Assembly: GCA_000827265.1 (NCBI GenBank)
Contig: KN834845.1
Span: 68,874 to 132,873, forward strand
Reading direction: 5' to 3'
Source: Collybiopsis luxurians FD-317 M1
Lineage: Eukaryota; Basidiomycota; Agaricomycetes; Agaricales; Omphalotaceae
Length of the DNA: 64,000 nucleotides
Shown here: one piece after another, positions 1 to 13,535 of the stretch
Numbering within the stretch: the stretch's first letter is position 1
Layout of the letters: each line of letters opens with the position of its first letter
Notes under the pieces: generated by a model
The model's input: the letters and a program-made list of their open reading frames with translations, nothing else
Databases searched by the model: none
What the model was told of the DNA's origin: nothing
Position numbers and translations under genes: made by a program

Positions 1-240
1 GCTCGGACTATACTGTAACGCTAGCAGCCTCTTGGCCTTGGCCTAAATGGTGTGAGTTGTAAGTCGGAACTGCTGTCGGCCACGACGTCGGCGGTTAAAG
101 CAACGGAATAACTACCTTGTCATCGCCAGAAGAAGTCTGGCTTTCCCTCTATATTTCTTCCCGCATGTTACTTTGGACTGTCAAGGTCTTTAATTTTCAA
201 TTTACAAGCAATGTCATGCAGGAAATGTCGAAGGAAGGGT
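1..240 (+). repeat. Flank of a DUF6533 tandem unit, cut by the window edge
   Basis: This stretch matches 7719-7960, the 3' flank of DUF6533 gene A. Shared words include the 'ccttggcctaaatggtg' core and the following 'tcgccagaag' segment. It suggests that another unit of the array lies to the left of the window. The short reading frame at 117-407 is probably not a gene, because its equivalent in the other copy has a different ending. Confidence 0.6.
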
Positions 241-894
241 CTTCAATGAGGTTTCACGGGATGAAAGAGTCTTCTCCGTACTCCGATATCCTCCTATGTT
301 TTCTTTCAGAGATGATGGAGATCGGTAGTAGTGGAGCTGAGCCATACATACTAACCATTCACCATCGGCCTGCAAAAATGGGAAGATGTTGGATTGTCCT
401 CGAATGAAAAACCGACACATGCATACCAACTTTTTATGTGTTCTCCTTTCAGAAACTGGGTAGTCGCTAATAATGAGTCCAAGCTGTACTACGACTCATC
501 TTCAATTTTTTGAAGAGGTTGTCAACACTGTAAAGAAGCTGCACGATGCTGGGCTTGTTCATTGGATGTGCGGGTTGTCAATATTTTGGTTCGAAAATTG
601 ACCGCACGCGGGGAGAAGAGGAGCAACAAAAGTAATCAGGAAATGTCGAGATCGAAAGCTTGTCGGGTGTTAAGGAGAGTTTACAATTCACCATGACGAG
701 GCCATGATTCCTAGTTTGTAAAAGTAATAGGTCCAATATATGTCAATTTGGGATTTGCCAAACATTTGAGTGGGTGCCCAGGTTTAACGCTGCTTATAAC
801 TTCATGCTAGATTTTGACGACCTTGTTCGAGATTTGTAACATCAAGTAGAAAGATTATTTACAATCTACAGAAGATTCTCCATGATGATGATCG
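241..894. other. Intergenic, no gene seen
   Basis: AT-rich sequence with only short, unsupported reading frames. No RNA gene or clear transposon end was recognised. Confidence 0.5.
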
Positions 895-2862
895 CTAAGT
901 ACGTATCGTAGAAGATGCTGTTGTATCACTACGGGCTCCCAATGTTTGTAGAGACCCTCCGGCAACCGCTGACTTGTCTAAGATAGTACCCGCTGCTTCA
1001 CGGAGATTGAGAATAAGCTTAGCTCCCTAAGTATGAGAGTAAAAGATGGTCAAGGATCGCAAATAGAGTCAAGGACAACTACATATATATTTACGGCGAA
1101 AGAGTAAGCCGCAACAACCCATCTACCGAATGCCAAATTAAGCAGCTTGGAAAACAGAATGCAGAACTTTCAAAACTCACGGTATGGAAATACCTCCGAG
1201 GGTGGGCTGTAAGACCATTGTCAACATTGCAACCAATACAGCCGCTGATGTAAAATTGTAATAAATATAGCTGACAGTAAGAGTGCTGTTTGAACTTACA
1301 AAAGACCCTGCATATTTGTTATGTAAAAATGGGAATTGGATAGATTGGCCTGAGGGCTAGCAACCTGAAACTTACAAGAAAAAGAAAATAGTTCCATCTC
1401 GGATAAAATATGTAATAACATATTCGGGGGGAGAATTTCCATTGATATTTACATGTTGATCAGCATTACGATTCCAACTAACAAACCATAATTGCCAAGG
1501 AGCAGATTTGAAACATTTATAAGCCATGAGGCAGAAAAAGATACCTGACAGAAAGCTCAGGTAAGTTTTGAACATTTTGTGCATCAAGAACTGTTCTACC
1601 GGAAACACAGAGATTAGGAATGCTGATCATTCAGTCAGTTTTCCGTGACAAGAACGAAAAATGGATTCGCTTACTATGATGCTAAAGTGAAGTGAAGTGA
1701 TGGAAGCTGTCCAAATGCACATCCGGGGAACACCCGCTCAATGTCTGGAATTAAGAGTTCCAGAGCATCAAGGTCAATAAGTGGTACCCTGGTTTCCAGT
1801 ATAACGCTGTTTACACTTCCCCAGAGCTCTGCCTAGATGCAAAAGCATTGAAATGCCAGATTTCTGTACTGTTACTGGACACTTACAACAAATTCACCTG
1901 AAATAATAGACCGAGTTGGTTTCACTTCAAATGATCCTGTGGAAATTTCACGTACCTATCGTAAGGAACACAATTAGGGCAAGAACTAGAACAAGATATT
2001 CAGCTGAATATTCCATTAACAGTGCTTGAACATGATAAAACATACCTAGTTTACTGGATTGATACAAAGCATAAAGTCGAAGGCCTAAGATAAGATTCAC
2101 TGAAGTAGTGAAAATAATTGGTCCACCCCTTTCGAGTATTGAAACTTAGAATTAGCTCGTCGATACAGAGATATGTCATTACTTACAATGTAGTCCACCA
2201 AAGGTACATCTTGCAACTTTAAAGCCGGATCAGCATATGTATGGCCTAAATTTTTTTCAGTGGCCTACGTCTTAGATGAATTTGTCCTTTTATTGAGTTC
2301 TAAATCAATCAAAATACAGATATACTCACTTCTGCGGAAGGATTTGAAGCGCTAGATACTGCTCCATATTCTATATCAATGTATTTTCCCTTAAGTTGAT
2401 ATAAGCATACCAATTAGAGTGAACCTGAACTCTGAAATAAGTCTTCAATAAATTTATGAAGTTAATTGGAATTTACGCGAGATGGACCAGACCGTAATAC
2501 TTTGCAAATAGGTAAAGAATCTTTACCATTGTCCAATGTGAGCTTGAGAAAATTCAGGGCTCAGTTGGCTTTGACATAGCAAGAAAAAAGGTTGCAGTCA
2601 TACTTCCAGATGTATGTGATCTATAAGTTCAATATTGAAGTCGCAATCAATGTCAGTAGTTATTACAAGTGCCGTAACATTTACCTCCTGGTCAAATGTC
2701 AAGAAACAGTCATATAACAGAATAGTAAAAGGTGCAACTGGATAGGTGAATTCCATGAGGAAAAGAATAAAAGTGAAAAGGTCACTTACTGACACTAGCA
2801 TAGGCCGAACGGCTGTTGCGGATCGCTTCAAAAAGAAGATCGAAGAGAGCTGAACCATCCAT
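895..2862 (-). CDS. DUF6533 integral membrane protein (divergent copy)
   Basis: This multi-exon gene is read from the minus strand, starting MDGSALFDLLF at 2862. Spliced pieces show the family landmarks in order: LLYDCFLTFDQE, then WTMVKILYLFAKYYGL, then GLRLYALYQSSKLVLAL. The C-terminal part holds YFIRDGTIFFF and the closing block KLILNLREAAG, with an in-frame stop at 895-897. DUF6533 proteins are predicted seven-helix membrane proteins expanded in mushrooms, with unknown function. Introns are short and GT-AG; one or two junctions near 2300-2420 could not be placed without a stop, so either my model is incomplete or the gene is damaged there. It is much more diverged than copies A-F and points the opposite way to A-D. 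The family call is firm; the exact exons are not. Confidence 0.7.
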
Positions 2863-5394
2863 AATGTATTTGACTCAAAGGTCAGTCATATCGGATTTCC
2901 CTCTCTCATGAATGCAGCTTTTATACCGTGTATCAGTGAAGTGAAGAAGTTGATGTAAACACAGGTTTTGTTTAATTATTCCGCACTGGAAGAAAACTAA
3001 AAGAGGATGATCATCAATCAATCAATCACCGGCTCATTCTCAGGTACTACGGTAAGTGCTCTGACGATTCTTTGTAAACCGACCGCGGTAATTTCAAACT
3101 CCTCTGGCAGTATTTAAGACCTGGTCTTGAACTTTCGAGACATTTCGAGACTTCACCAGAGGACTGTTTGTCTATTAAACACCGAGAAGCTTGTCGAACA
3201 AATATCTCATCAGTAACAGTTCACCTTGCACTGCCAAGGTGTATGGAATCGATCAAGTGTTACGCCGGAAAATTTCCGTTTAAATGAAGTTAATGCAGGA
3301 CCGTTCATGCCAAGACGCTTGGAGTAGGTAAAATCACATCGGCAGTGCATGATCCGGTTTAAAGGCTCTGCTAACCGTTTCAGCTAAGAAATACCTTGCT
3401 TTGGAAACACTCTGCCACGGCCACAAAATTAGCAGTGCTAATAGGAATAAGTAGACCCGGAATACGATCGTGAGTTCCAACGGCGCGCGCCGTTCCTTGT
3501 CTGCGGCAGCATGGGTACTCATCATCCGGTCTTTCTTGTTACCCATTACCCCGCCTACGCTACTGTGCCTTTAAATAGTATGTATAATCTTCCAGTTTGT
3601 TGCCGAATAGGATTAATGGCATACAGCAGCAAGTTCTACAGCACATGATGGGTGAGATTGCATCGGCCTGCAATGGAGCCGGCTAACAACCAAAGCCGAT
3701 CGGCGGCTGCCTAGCCAGCAACTGTTGTTCTTCCGACTTTATTGACCACGAACTAGAAGTCCAATTTAACTCAGTGTTCTTGTCTCGAAACCCTTCAAAC
3801 AGTCTAGGTTGAGTCAAAAATCATCTGCTAAACAACGTGTATTTGTAAACGAGTGTGTATAGCATTGACTTTGGGCGAGTCTCGAATATAATTCTCGACT
3901 GTTCCGGCTTCTCAGTTATTAGTATGAGTACGGTCAATCATGATGTACATGTCTTTCGCTTCTGCTTCCAGGTTTCTTGCCAAGTTATTTACAAGAGACT
4001 CATTTTTCGGCAGTACAATGAATTTCTCTCATGCGGAAGGTTCCGCCACTTTGAACTTCATGTCGAGCGATCAGATCGATTAGATTTGTACATCGGCAGT
4101 AGTGCGACGCAATGGATAGCTATACTTACCTGCAGTTGAGGTGTAGGATTCAGAATACTGCCATGGAGCCCAATGCCAAATGTCACTGGTCCGTCACCCA
4201 TCGGGCGTGCAACAGCAGCAACAGAAGCGGTTGCTCACATCGTGCTCAGCCTAAACATTATAAGAATACACTTCAGAAAGAGCTCATTTTTGTCCAGCAT
4301 AGAGCCCAGCAGCCGGCTCATTTCGGCTCATTTCGGCTGTTGAGTCGAGCGGCAGCAGCACTAACTGCCCGGCTTCGCACGGCAACCGATCCAATTACCA
4401 GGTTACGTTTCACTCTGAGCTAAAAGATACAGCTCTGGCTGCCTTGCTTTACTTGCAATACGTTTACCAGAAATTCGCTTCTTGCTGTATCTATTTATAC
4501 AGACGGACTAGTGATGGAATGGAATGGATCTCATACTAATTAGATGGATTTCTTCGCAGGAACGTCGGGCTTCAACTAAATGGATAGCATCGGTTTACTC
4601 CCTTTTGGTATCGCTCAACGCAGAAAACGTTCTTCTCAACAGACCAACCGGGTTACCTTTATCCGACAGTCATTACGATGCATTTGCAAAAGGACGAGGA
4701 AAGGGTAATGCTTTGCCAATCTTAACAGCATTCCATGAACCCGTCCCTGCCTTGCGCTGCACGACTTCTCAAAAAACACCATTCGAGAAAAACCCAAGAA
4801 TAGGATAGATAGGATATTAAATTACCCTCCCCTTTATATACACAACACATACTTGTAGCTGGACAATGGATTTAGCCCTCATTCCGGCGCCGTCGATTTA
4901 ACTTGACACGCTCGATTACTGCCCAGTTACAGCCGTAATTCTTCTGTGTTGACCGCTCGTGACACTACTGTAATTCTTGTGCTAGTCGGGAGTCTATACC
5001 ATTTGGCTGTCATTAGCCCTGAGAATGGATCGCAGCACACAGATGTCATTTATTTTTGGTTGGATTTAGGTCGGTTTGTTGCTCAGCGAGTTTAGTAATT
5101 TGCAGTTCTACCAGCGGGCTGCCGTCGGATATGAGGCCCGGGCAGGATAAATAAGATAATCATGAATACCACAAGTCGATACCCCGCGCGCGCCATGGAA
5201 TAAACATTCGCGGTGTAACTATTCAAGTTTGAAAACTAATTATGCGTTCAGGACTCGTCACTGTTTTCCCCTTGACTATGATTGAGGAGTGCTTGGGAAG
5301 CGGCATATCTGGGAAATATCAAGGATGTTGATCACCAACGGTACCAGGTGACAGTGGATATCGGGGAAAGAGGGAAGGGCGGGATGCAACGTGT
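2863..5394. other. Long intergenic region, no gene recognised
   Basis: Several reading frames of 70-105 codons occur (for example 3334-3546 minus and 4112-4423 plus), but none shows a domain, and base composition shifts abruptly between patches. The 4120-4420 patch is relatively GC-rich and may be an old insertion. A 29-bp word at 4880-4908 recurs at 30021-30049. Confidence 0.4.
4880..4908 (+). repeat. Dispersed repeat word, first copy
   Basis: The segment beginning cattccggcgccgtcgattt matches 30021-30049 with about three differences. Its surroundings differ, so it may be a piece of a mobile-element end or a conserved element. The type is unknown. Confidence 0.45.
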
Positions 5395-7960
5395 TGATTA
5401 CATGGCTCCGATTTTCTAGGTGATGCTAGTGATGCTACAGTATTTCTGGTATTTGTCCAGCTACTTGTGCAAATATAATTCGCTTTGTCATTTCCATAAA
5501 TATTCGTCGGCGAGTTTGGCGTCGATATATGGCAGAGCATGTCACTTTCACGCTGTCTTTTTGTCTTTAAAACATTGTAGAAATCAATGTATTACCAAGT
5601 ATTGCACTCGCAGTATCATGCCGCAAATAGCCAGGAAGCTTTACTTGGGTTTGATAATGACTAACGTCACCGCTCTCAAGCGGCTACTAAGAATGTGCAC
5701 TCCATTAAGTTTGGAACGATGCTCTCCATATGGACCGAATTGACTGCCGTTCGATTGAGATGATCGACATCGCTCGCTGTGAACACGGCTAACTTTCTTT
5801 GGACATGGTTCCTCAAAGTATTTTTGACCCCATGCAGCACATGTCATACCATTTCGAACGACATGCGTTATGGCCCAAGTTTAAAAGATGAAAAGCCTTG
5901 GAGATAGCTAGAAATTAGCCTCCCTTCTTTCCCATTCCTTCGTCATGTGGAATCCTGCTGAATTAAAATCTGCGTTAGTTATACTCTTCGTTGTTTATCT
6001 CGATTCATAAAAACAGAAGTAGACGCTCAGGCAGCACTTTATTCACCTCAGCCTTAGGCAAGTTTCTGCTGAACTTCCGCAACTGCTGGAGCTTACTTCA
6101 ACCGGAACTTCATCTTATATGCAAAGTCCTTCTTTATTACGACTATCTCCTCACTTTGGGCAAGTTCACAGCTATTTTCATACCGACCACATGCTAAAGC
6201 TCTGACATTAGATTCCGAAATACGATTATTATGGAAACGTCCAAAAAACGCTGGTGCATACGTATTCTTCCTCAATCGGTATATTGCATTTTTTGGGAAT
6301 ATTGTTCCCGCCTTCTCGTTGTTCTCAACTTCCCTAACGGCTTCGGTGAGGAAGATTTAACCTATTCTGATAGCACTGCTGATTTCTTACACCGCCCTAG
6401 AGGTCCGTCATTGACAATCATGATCTGGAAGGAGTGATCTTCACCCTTAGCTAGATGCCGCTCCCTGGAAATATACCATCAGGTATTTCAGTCAGTCGTA
6501 CAAGGCATAGTAACTGGTTGGTTCGATTTACCCATATTTCACTAACTTTCGTTGGGCTCAATATTTTCCATCGGTAGCAATATTTGCATTGCGAGTATAT
6601 GCATTGTACGGGCGACGAAAAATTATTCTTGTCATTTTTATGGGCATTGCGATTCTAGGAACTACTACAAGTATCATTGTCAGTCGGATATCTCTTCATT
6701 CTGAAAGTCATACGATGAATGGGTTGGGATGCAGCTCACTTTCCTCAGTCAAGATCCTTCCACGCCTCCGGATCAGGGTTGTCACCTCTTCCTGAGCTCA
6801 GCAGAGTGAGTTGATCTTTTAATCTCTGGGACGTTCAAATTCACACGCTAGCTCAGTGCCAGCAGTACGAATCAATTTTGGTTACATGATTAAATCTGAC
6901 ATGTGAATTGAACAGACATAGCGATAGGATGGGAGGGTCTTTTGATTGTGGATTCATTACTATTCAGTTTAACTTTACGCAAGGCATACCAAATATGCCG
7001 GGAAATTGGGACAGTCTGGATAGGAAAATCGCTTTTGTTTGTCTTTTTCCGAGACGGTGAGAAAAAACTAGCGCCTACCAATGTAAGGAGATGACAATAC
7101 TGATTCGAGTGACATCCCAGGATCTATATATTTCTTGTGAGTAGTTTATTCCAAAGCGCAGCGAAGGAATTTAACTTCAAGAATGAAGAGTCATGGCTTT
7201 GTGCAACGTAGCAAACATAATTTCCCTCCATGTAAGCTGGAAGTATTCATCTATAAGTTCGAGCTAACTGTTCACTTCAATCAATAGATCCCTGGTGTAC
7301 GTCCGTGTTAATCTATATTAATGTTTCTTCGAGATACCAGTTTCAAATAGCCTTTGCAAGGAAATTTGTCGGCCTTTGTTGGATGGTACACACTTTTAAC
7401 TCAAAGCCTATATATGCACGGCTGACTGAGAAGTGTTTATAGTCTCTCCGCGATACTGATGTCGCGAATGATTCTCAACCTGAACGAAGCGGCGGAGACA
7501 GGTATTTACACCAGTTATGGGGATACTTTATCTGATTTCGAGGCGAAGTAAAGTTGAGACCGCGTCCCTGACGTTGAGAAGTAATGTTAACCTAGATATT
7601 GTACAATATGCTTAGATGCGGAACATCCCGCAGCTGGCTTCTAAAAGTAGATCGATAGGCAGGGCTCTTTGGTAAAGCTTCCCGTAGATACCGCCCAAAC
7701 TTGACCGCGATCTTCAAGCTGAGCTTCACTCGGACTACACTGTAAAATAGCAGCCCTTTTTAGCCTTGGCCTAAATGGTGTAAGTTGAGAGTCAAAATTG
7801 CCGTCGGACACAGCGTCGGCGGTTGAAGCAGTGGAATATCCACCATGTTGTCGCCAGAAGCAGTCCGGTTTTACCTTTATATTTCGTCTCCCACGACACT
7901 TACTTCTGACTATCAGTGCAAATTTATGAGTAATTTTATGAAAGAAATGTCGCAGCATTA
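5395..7960 (+). repeat. DUF6533 tandem duplication unit 1 (carries gene A)
   Basis: The upstream flank (5395-5860) aligns with 8190-8610 of the next unit, including the shared word 'agtatttttgacc'. The downstream flank (7640-7960) aligns with 1-240. The duplication therefore copied both flanks and the whole gene, not just the coding part. Confidence 0.65.
5945..7551 (+). CDS. DUF6533 membrane protein A
   Basis: Start MWNPAELKSAL lines up with the starts of copies B to F. In order the spliced exons give RSGSTLFTSALG, LLYYDYLLTLG, SEIRLLWKRPKNAGAYVFF, then LNRYIAFFGNI, CRSLEIYHQVFQSVVQGIV and LRVYALYGRRKIILVIF. Later come AWEG-like (IGWEGLLIVDSLLFSLTLRK), IPG, GNLSAFVG and the closing SRMILNLNEAAETGIYTSY with stop at 7549-7551. 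It should be an integral membrane protein of roughly 330 residues; the family has no known biochemical role. No frame break was found in the exons I could place. The intron after LLTLG (6160-6211) begins GC, not GT. It lies in a tandem array with B, C and D, all on the same strand. Confidence 0.75.
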
Positions 7961-8703
7961 TTGTGGGTACCGTACGTCTGTATTATACCATTGTCTAGCA
8001 GGAAGAATCCTCGTGGTCTTTTTATTCTGGAATAGCAAACTGATTACTAGGCTACACCTTCCGAACTCCAGGCTGTACTCTCTTTAGATTTGCACAGGGA
8101 AAGTGTGGCATCTAGAAACTGTCAAGGTTGTTGATATGCCAGCAAATGTTCCTAGATGACAGCAGATAGTTTCGCTTCACCGTGGTGAGTTTTTGGCTCC
8201 AATTTGCTAGGTAGCAATATCACGTAACGTGGGGTGAATGCATATGCAGAAATAATTTGCTTTGGCTTTACCATAGATTATATTTTTCCATGTGCCCCGT
8301 CAATAATCAGGGGGTGCCATCATTCCCCTTACTGTCATTTTGGAAATCAGAGTATTGCCTTACTATGATATACCTTATATACCGAAGAATCTCCACTTGG
8401 ATTTGATGGTGGCAAATGCCACAGCTCTTAAGCACCTGCGAACGTGTACCCCATTTCCAAGGAAAGGTCTAGGATAAAATTTCCCGAACGGACCTAATCA
8501 ACCACCAGGGGATGGAGATGATCAGCAAAATTATTTGCTGTGCAGCATGACTGACATTGTTTGGTAATGGTTCCTCGAAGTATTTTTGACCCTATACAGA
8601 ACTTACGGCATGCGGCGCCTTGACCTATGTTTATAGAATGAAGCCTTTGGGGATGGCCAGGGGTTCAGCTTCCTTTCTTCTTTTCTTCCTATTCGCTTGT
8701 AGT
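7552..8703. other. Intergenic spacer between DUF6533 A and B
   Basis: Contains the 3' flank of unit 1 (to about 7960) and the 5' flank of unit 2 (from about 8190). The 7845-8087 reading frame overlaps the flank repeat and is not supported as a gene. Confidence 0.5.
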
Positions 8704-10339
8704 ATGTCAAATCTAGCTGGACTGGAATCTGCGTTAGTCGTACTCCCCTTGTTTGTGTCCGTTCATTGAACACCCAGTAGACGCTCAGGTAGCATCTTAT
8801 TCTCTTCTACCCTAGGCAAGTTTGTGGTCACCGCTGAGCTGATTGGAGTCGCCAACTCCGCCTCAAATGTACAGTCGTTCTTTATTATGACCATCTCCTT
8901 ACTTTGGGCAAGTTCACGGGCCTGGCTCCCATCATACCGACCGTATGTTTATACTCCGATGGCATTAGAGTCCGAAATACGACTATTATGGAAACGTCCA
9001 AAAAACGCTGGCGTATACGTATTCTTCCTTAACCGCTATATTGCATTTTTTGGGAACATCGTTGCTGCATTCTCGTTGTTCTCGACGTCTCTGACACCTT
9101 CGGTGAGAAAGATTTAACCTATTCTGATAGCACTGCAGATCTCTTACACTGCCTTAGAGGTCCGTCATCTGTGGCCATAATCCGGAAAGAGTAATTTTTA
9201 CCATTGAATAGTTGCCACTCCCTGGAGCTATACCATCAAATTCTTCAGTCAGTTTCGCAAGGCATAGTAGTTGGTCGGTTCACCTTTCTTCAAGGCCCAA
9301 ATTTCGAAGTCGTTCTTAATATTCCATCATCGGTAGCAATATTTGCATTGCGGGTATATGCACTGTACGGTCAATGGAAGGCGATTCTTTTCATTTTCAT
9401 GGGCATTGCAGTTTTAGGAACTGCTACAAGTATCGTTGTCAGTTAAGGATCTATTCATTTTTCAGGCCTTGCGATGAATGGGTTGGGTTATAGCTCACTT
9501 TTCTAAGCCAAGATCTTTCTTCACCTTCGGAACAAGGCTGTCACCTCTTTCTGAGCTCAGCAGGGTGAGCTAAAGTTTAATCTCAATCATCGTCAAAGCA
9601 TTCAAATCTTGATACGCCGATCCTTTTAGTGCCAGCAGTGAGGATTAGAATTTGCTCCATGTCTAGCGCAAACTGACAAGTGGATCAATTAGACATAGCG
9701 GTAGCATGGGAAGGTGTATTAATCGTGGATTTTATTTTGTTCAGTTTGAGCTTGCGCAAAGCATACCAAATAAGCAAAGACAATGGGGCGATTTGGGTAG
9801 GGGATTCGCTTTTGTTTGTGTTTCTTCGAGATGGTAAGTTGGATCTACTCAATGGGTTGAGGGGATGATATTACTTATTGTAACATTATCCAAGGATCTA
9901 TTTATTTCTTGTGAGCGGTCTATCCTGAAGTGGAGCGATAGAATTTGACATCAAGAATGCAGAGCAATGGTTTTGTGCAATACGGCAAACATAATATCTC
10001 TTCATGTACGCGAACTGGAAGTTCTCGTCCTTACCTTTTAAGCTAAGTATTTTCTTCAATACCTAGGTTCCGGGTGTAGGTCCAAGTAAATCTATGTCAT
10101 CGTCTCTTTAACATACCGATTGCAATCTCTTCAAACAGCCATTACAAGGGAATTTATCGGCTTTTGTTGGATGGTGCGCCCTTTTAACTCGAGAACCGCA
10201 TTTTGATAGCTAACTGAGAAGTTTATATAGTCTTTCTGTGACACTCATGTCTCGAATGATTCTTAACTTGCATGAAGCGGCGGAAACAGGCATTTATACT
10301 AGTTATGAGGACACTTTATCAGATTTTGAGGCAAATTAG
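8704..10339 (+). CDS. DUF6533 membrane protein B
   Basis: Start MSNLAGLESAL at 8704. Exons give RSGSILFSSTLG, LLYYDHLLTLG, SEIRLLWKRPKNAGVYVFF, LNRYIAFFGNIVAAFSLF, CHSLELYHQILQSVSQGIV, LRVYALYGQWKAILFIF, AVAWEGVLIVDFILFSLSL, GNLSAFVG and the end SRMILNLHEAAETGIY, with stop at 10337-10339. The intron at 8908-8968 is GC-AG. The region between QGIV and ALRVYALYG is open through, so the small intron there (to the 'cggtag' acceptor) may be retained without a stop. It is a close paralogue of A and C. A TAG seen in exon 2 is out of the coding frame once the splice phase is set correctly. Confidence 0.75.
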
Positions 10340-11936
10340 TATTGGGACTACATCTTTGGCCTTGTACTTCTACCAGCATGAACTTTATATGCTTGTTACG
10401 CACTCTTCCGCAGGATACTCTACTATACTGACTCTTGAGTGTGCGAGCTATGATCCTTGGATTCCTGTAGCTGGGTTTTGATTAGACGCAAAGCAAGGCA
10501 TCCGGAAATGTCTACGAAATTGATGTCAAAAGGTGGCCTGTAGCAGATGAGGATTAACGAGCTTGGCAATGATCGGGAACGTTTTGAGGTGTTAAGGAAA
10601 AGTTTTATTCCACTTATCAGTATGAGGAAAACTCAATTTTATTTCATAGTCTGCAGCTCACTGCCTTCTTTAGCATTCAAACGATCGAGAATGAACGAGA
10701 ATGGTAGAAACGGCAGTTTCCCACCCATTCTGGAAAGTGGGCTGGATAGCATACTAGCAACTGCCGCCATTTAGTGTCCTTTCTTGAGAGATGTCTGGTG
10801 CAACTCTGGAAACTTTTCTCAAACTTGGTCATTCTGAAAAGCCGACAAAGCCTGCCTCAAGTCTGAAGCAGGTCCATTAAGAACTATGCAAGTTCTCATA
10901 TGCCGGCATTTTCGGTATCAGCTCTGTTGCATCTAAGAAGTCGCATCATTGATATTTGCAAAAGAAGTTGGACAGACACATACATCAATCTACTGATCGT
11001 CATAGTCTCCGCTTACATCTATGTTGGACCTAATGCGTTAAGAACTGGACATCGGAACTGATTGAAGCGGATAGGGCGAGAAATCGTCGAACTTGAAGCT
11101 TGAAGTGTTAGTTAAGTGGCAGGAAGTAAGTGTTAGAAAACATAGGTTTATTGTTCAGTCGCTCCGTAGAGCATTTCACATATGTTTTCGCTGTACGATA
11201 AATACTCCGTCATTACCACAAATAATGATCATCCTTGTCTCATACCCCCATGTCCGGATCCCTCCTCTGTTGAGGTTGTATCGACGGTGCTTCGTCTCTT
11301 AACAGTAAGAACTTATTAAGAGTACCTAGTGAGGACAGTAACGATGCCCAAGAAATTGTCCATACGATCAACATACGATATGAATCTATTACAAGTTCTA
11401 CAGTTCAAAATTGTCATGGGTGCTTGGTGCTGTGAATGCTCGTATATATGGGGAGTGAGGCTAGTGAAGCCGCATGGAAATCGGCCGCTTCTAATTTGTA
11501 ATTTGATGGCATCAACTTTTTTTTCTCATCCCTTTTCTTCGCGGAAGGTGTTGATGCCTTGGCATTTATGGTTGAATTTCTACAGCTCATTACGCTCATC
11601 CTCCCAGACTTGTATTCGCCATACACTCTGCTTGATAGCCACTTTCACACGTACAAAATCTAAACCATAAGTTGAGTTATCCACACTACCTATGCTGTAC
11701 ATCAGCAGGTCGACGATCAATCATGTCAGTCAAATGCCAACTCATGGGTCACAAGTCGATTGTAAATGTCGGTTGCAAGCCAACAAACATGACTAGCCTT
11801 CTAAGTATTTTTGACACTATTCAGCACTCAGTGTGGTAACATATCTACCGGCCGGCGCTATGACCTACTAGTAGGCTTATAAAATAAAAGCATTCGGGAG
11901 TGGCTAGGAATTTTCCTTCCTTCCCATTCGCTCGTT
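10340..11936. other. Intergenic spacer between DUF6533 B and C
   Basis: Short open frames only (10547-10774, 11329-11670), without recognisable domains. The last 150 bases resemble the upstream flanks of A and B ('agtatttttgacactattcag'). Confidence 0.45.
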
Positions 11937-13535
11937 ATGTCAGATGTTGCTGAGTTACAATCTGCGTCAGTCATGCTCTTTTTTGATTGTCACCATTCAT
12001 TGAACGCCATTTAGGCGGTTAGGCAGCACTTTATTCATTTCAGCCTTAGGTAAGTGTCTGTTCACTTCTTTCGACAGCTTGCACTCATTTGAACTACTTG
12101 GTCTCATATTCAAAGCCCTTCTTTATTATGACCATCTACTCACTTTGAGCAAGTTTCCGGTTATTTAATATGACAACCGTGGGCACATGCTCACACTGGC
12201 ATTAGGTTCTGAAATACGATTTCTGTGGAAACGTCCAAAAAATGCTGGTGCATACATATTCTTCCTTAACCGTTATACTGCATTTTTTGGGAACATCGTT
12301 CCTGCCTTCTCGTTGCTTTTACCATCCATAACGCCTTCGGTGAGAAGTTTCGGCCTGCATTCACATTCCGGAAGCTCTGACCCCATCTTAGAGGTTCGTC
12401 ATTCGATAACCGTGATCTGAATTTTAAAAAGAGTATCAAGTAGTTGCTCTGCTCTGGAGCTATTCCACGAAGTATTTCAATCGATCTCGCAAGGCATAGT
12501 AACTGGTTGGTCACCCTCCCACCTTCCCCACTTTCATTGAGCTCAACATTCTTCTATCGGAAGCAATCTTTGCACTACGGGTATATGCATTGTACAATCA
12601 ACGAAAAATCATTCTTATCATCTTTATGGGCATTGCCGTTCTTGGAACTGCTGCAAGCATCATTGTCAGTTGATTATTTCTCTCGTTCAAATAGCTCATG
12701 ACGAATCGGCTGGGTTATAGCTCACTTTTTTGAGCCGAAACACACCAGCACCTCCAGAACAAGGCTGTCACCTCTTTCTGAGCGCTGCAGAGTGAGTTGA
12801 TATTACATCTCAACTCGATTGAATTTAAATGCTGGTTCAGTGCTAGCAGTAAGAATCAAAATTTGTTTCCATAGTGGAATTTGACATAACCGGGAACAGG
12901 AATTGCGATAGGATGGGAGGGTCTTTTGATTGTGGATTCCATGCTGTTCAGTTTGACTTTGCGCAAAGCATACCAAACAAGCCGTGAAAATGGGACGGTT
13001 TGGATAGGCGGGTCACTTTTGTTTATTCTGCTACGAGATGGTGAGTTCAATCTTTTAGTAGAAGATCAGAGGATGTCGTTTCTGACTCAGTAATCACCCA
13101 GGATCTGTTTACTTCTTGTGGGTGATCTTGGTCGAAGGGAAATTATGATATTTATGCGCAATGCAGAGTCATGTCTTTATCCAATGTGGCAAATATAATT
13201 TCTCTCCATGTAAGTGTGCTTGAAGTATTTGTCTACATTCTATGACTAGTTATTCATTTTAATATCCAGATTTCTGGTGTAAGTTCGTGTCGGTACCCCT
13301 TTATCAAACTGGTTAAGTCTCTTCAAATAGCCCTTGCGTGGAAACCTATCGGCTTTTGTCGGGTGGTAGGTAGTTTCATTCCAAGTCTATACATGCGCAA
13401 CTAATATGGAGTGTTTGTAGTCTTTCAGTAGTTCTTATGTCACGAATGATTCTAAATCTGCATGAAGCGGCAGAGACAGGCATCTACGCTAGTTATAGGG
13501 ACACTTTATCGGATTTCGAGCCGAGGTGGTATTGA
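11937..13535 (+). CDS. DUF6533 membrane protein C
   Basis: Start MSDVAELQSAS. Exons give RLGSTLFISALG, LLYYDHLLTL, SEIRFLWKRPKNAGAYIFF, LNRYTAFFGNIVPAFSLL, LRVYALYNQRKIILIIF, IAIGWEGLLIVDSMLFSLTL and the end SRMILNLHEAAETGIYASY followed by RDTLSDFEPRWY, stop 13533-13535. The segment that is FSLFSTSLT in A and B reads FSLLLPSIT here. The conserved intron at 12149-12205 is GC-AG. The exon around 12440-12520 (CSALELFHEVFQSISQGIV) keeps its frame. This is probably a functional paralogue, but expression cannot be judged. Confidence 0.7.

Noticed and set aside
8760..8830. Apparent nonsense codon in exon 2 of DUF6533 B (AGG TAG CAT)
   Set aside because: Using the phase that fits all six copies, the exon reads RSGSILFSSTLG and the TAG is out of frame. 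The copy is not broken here.
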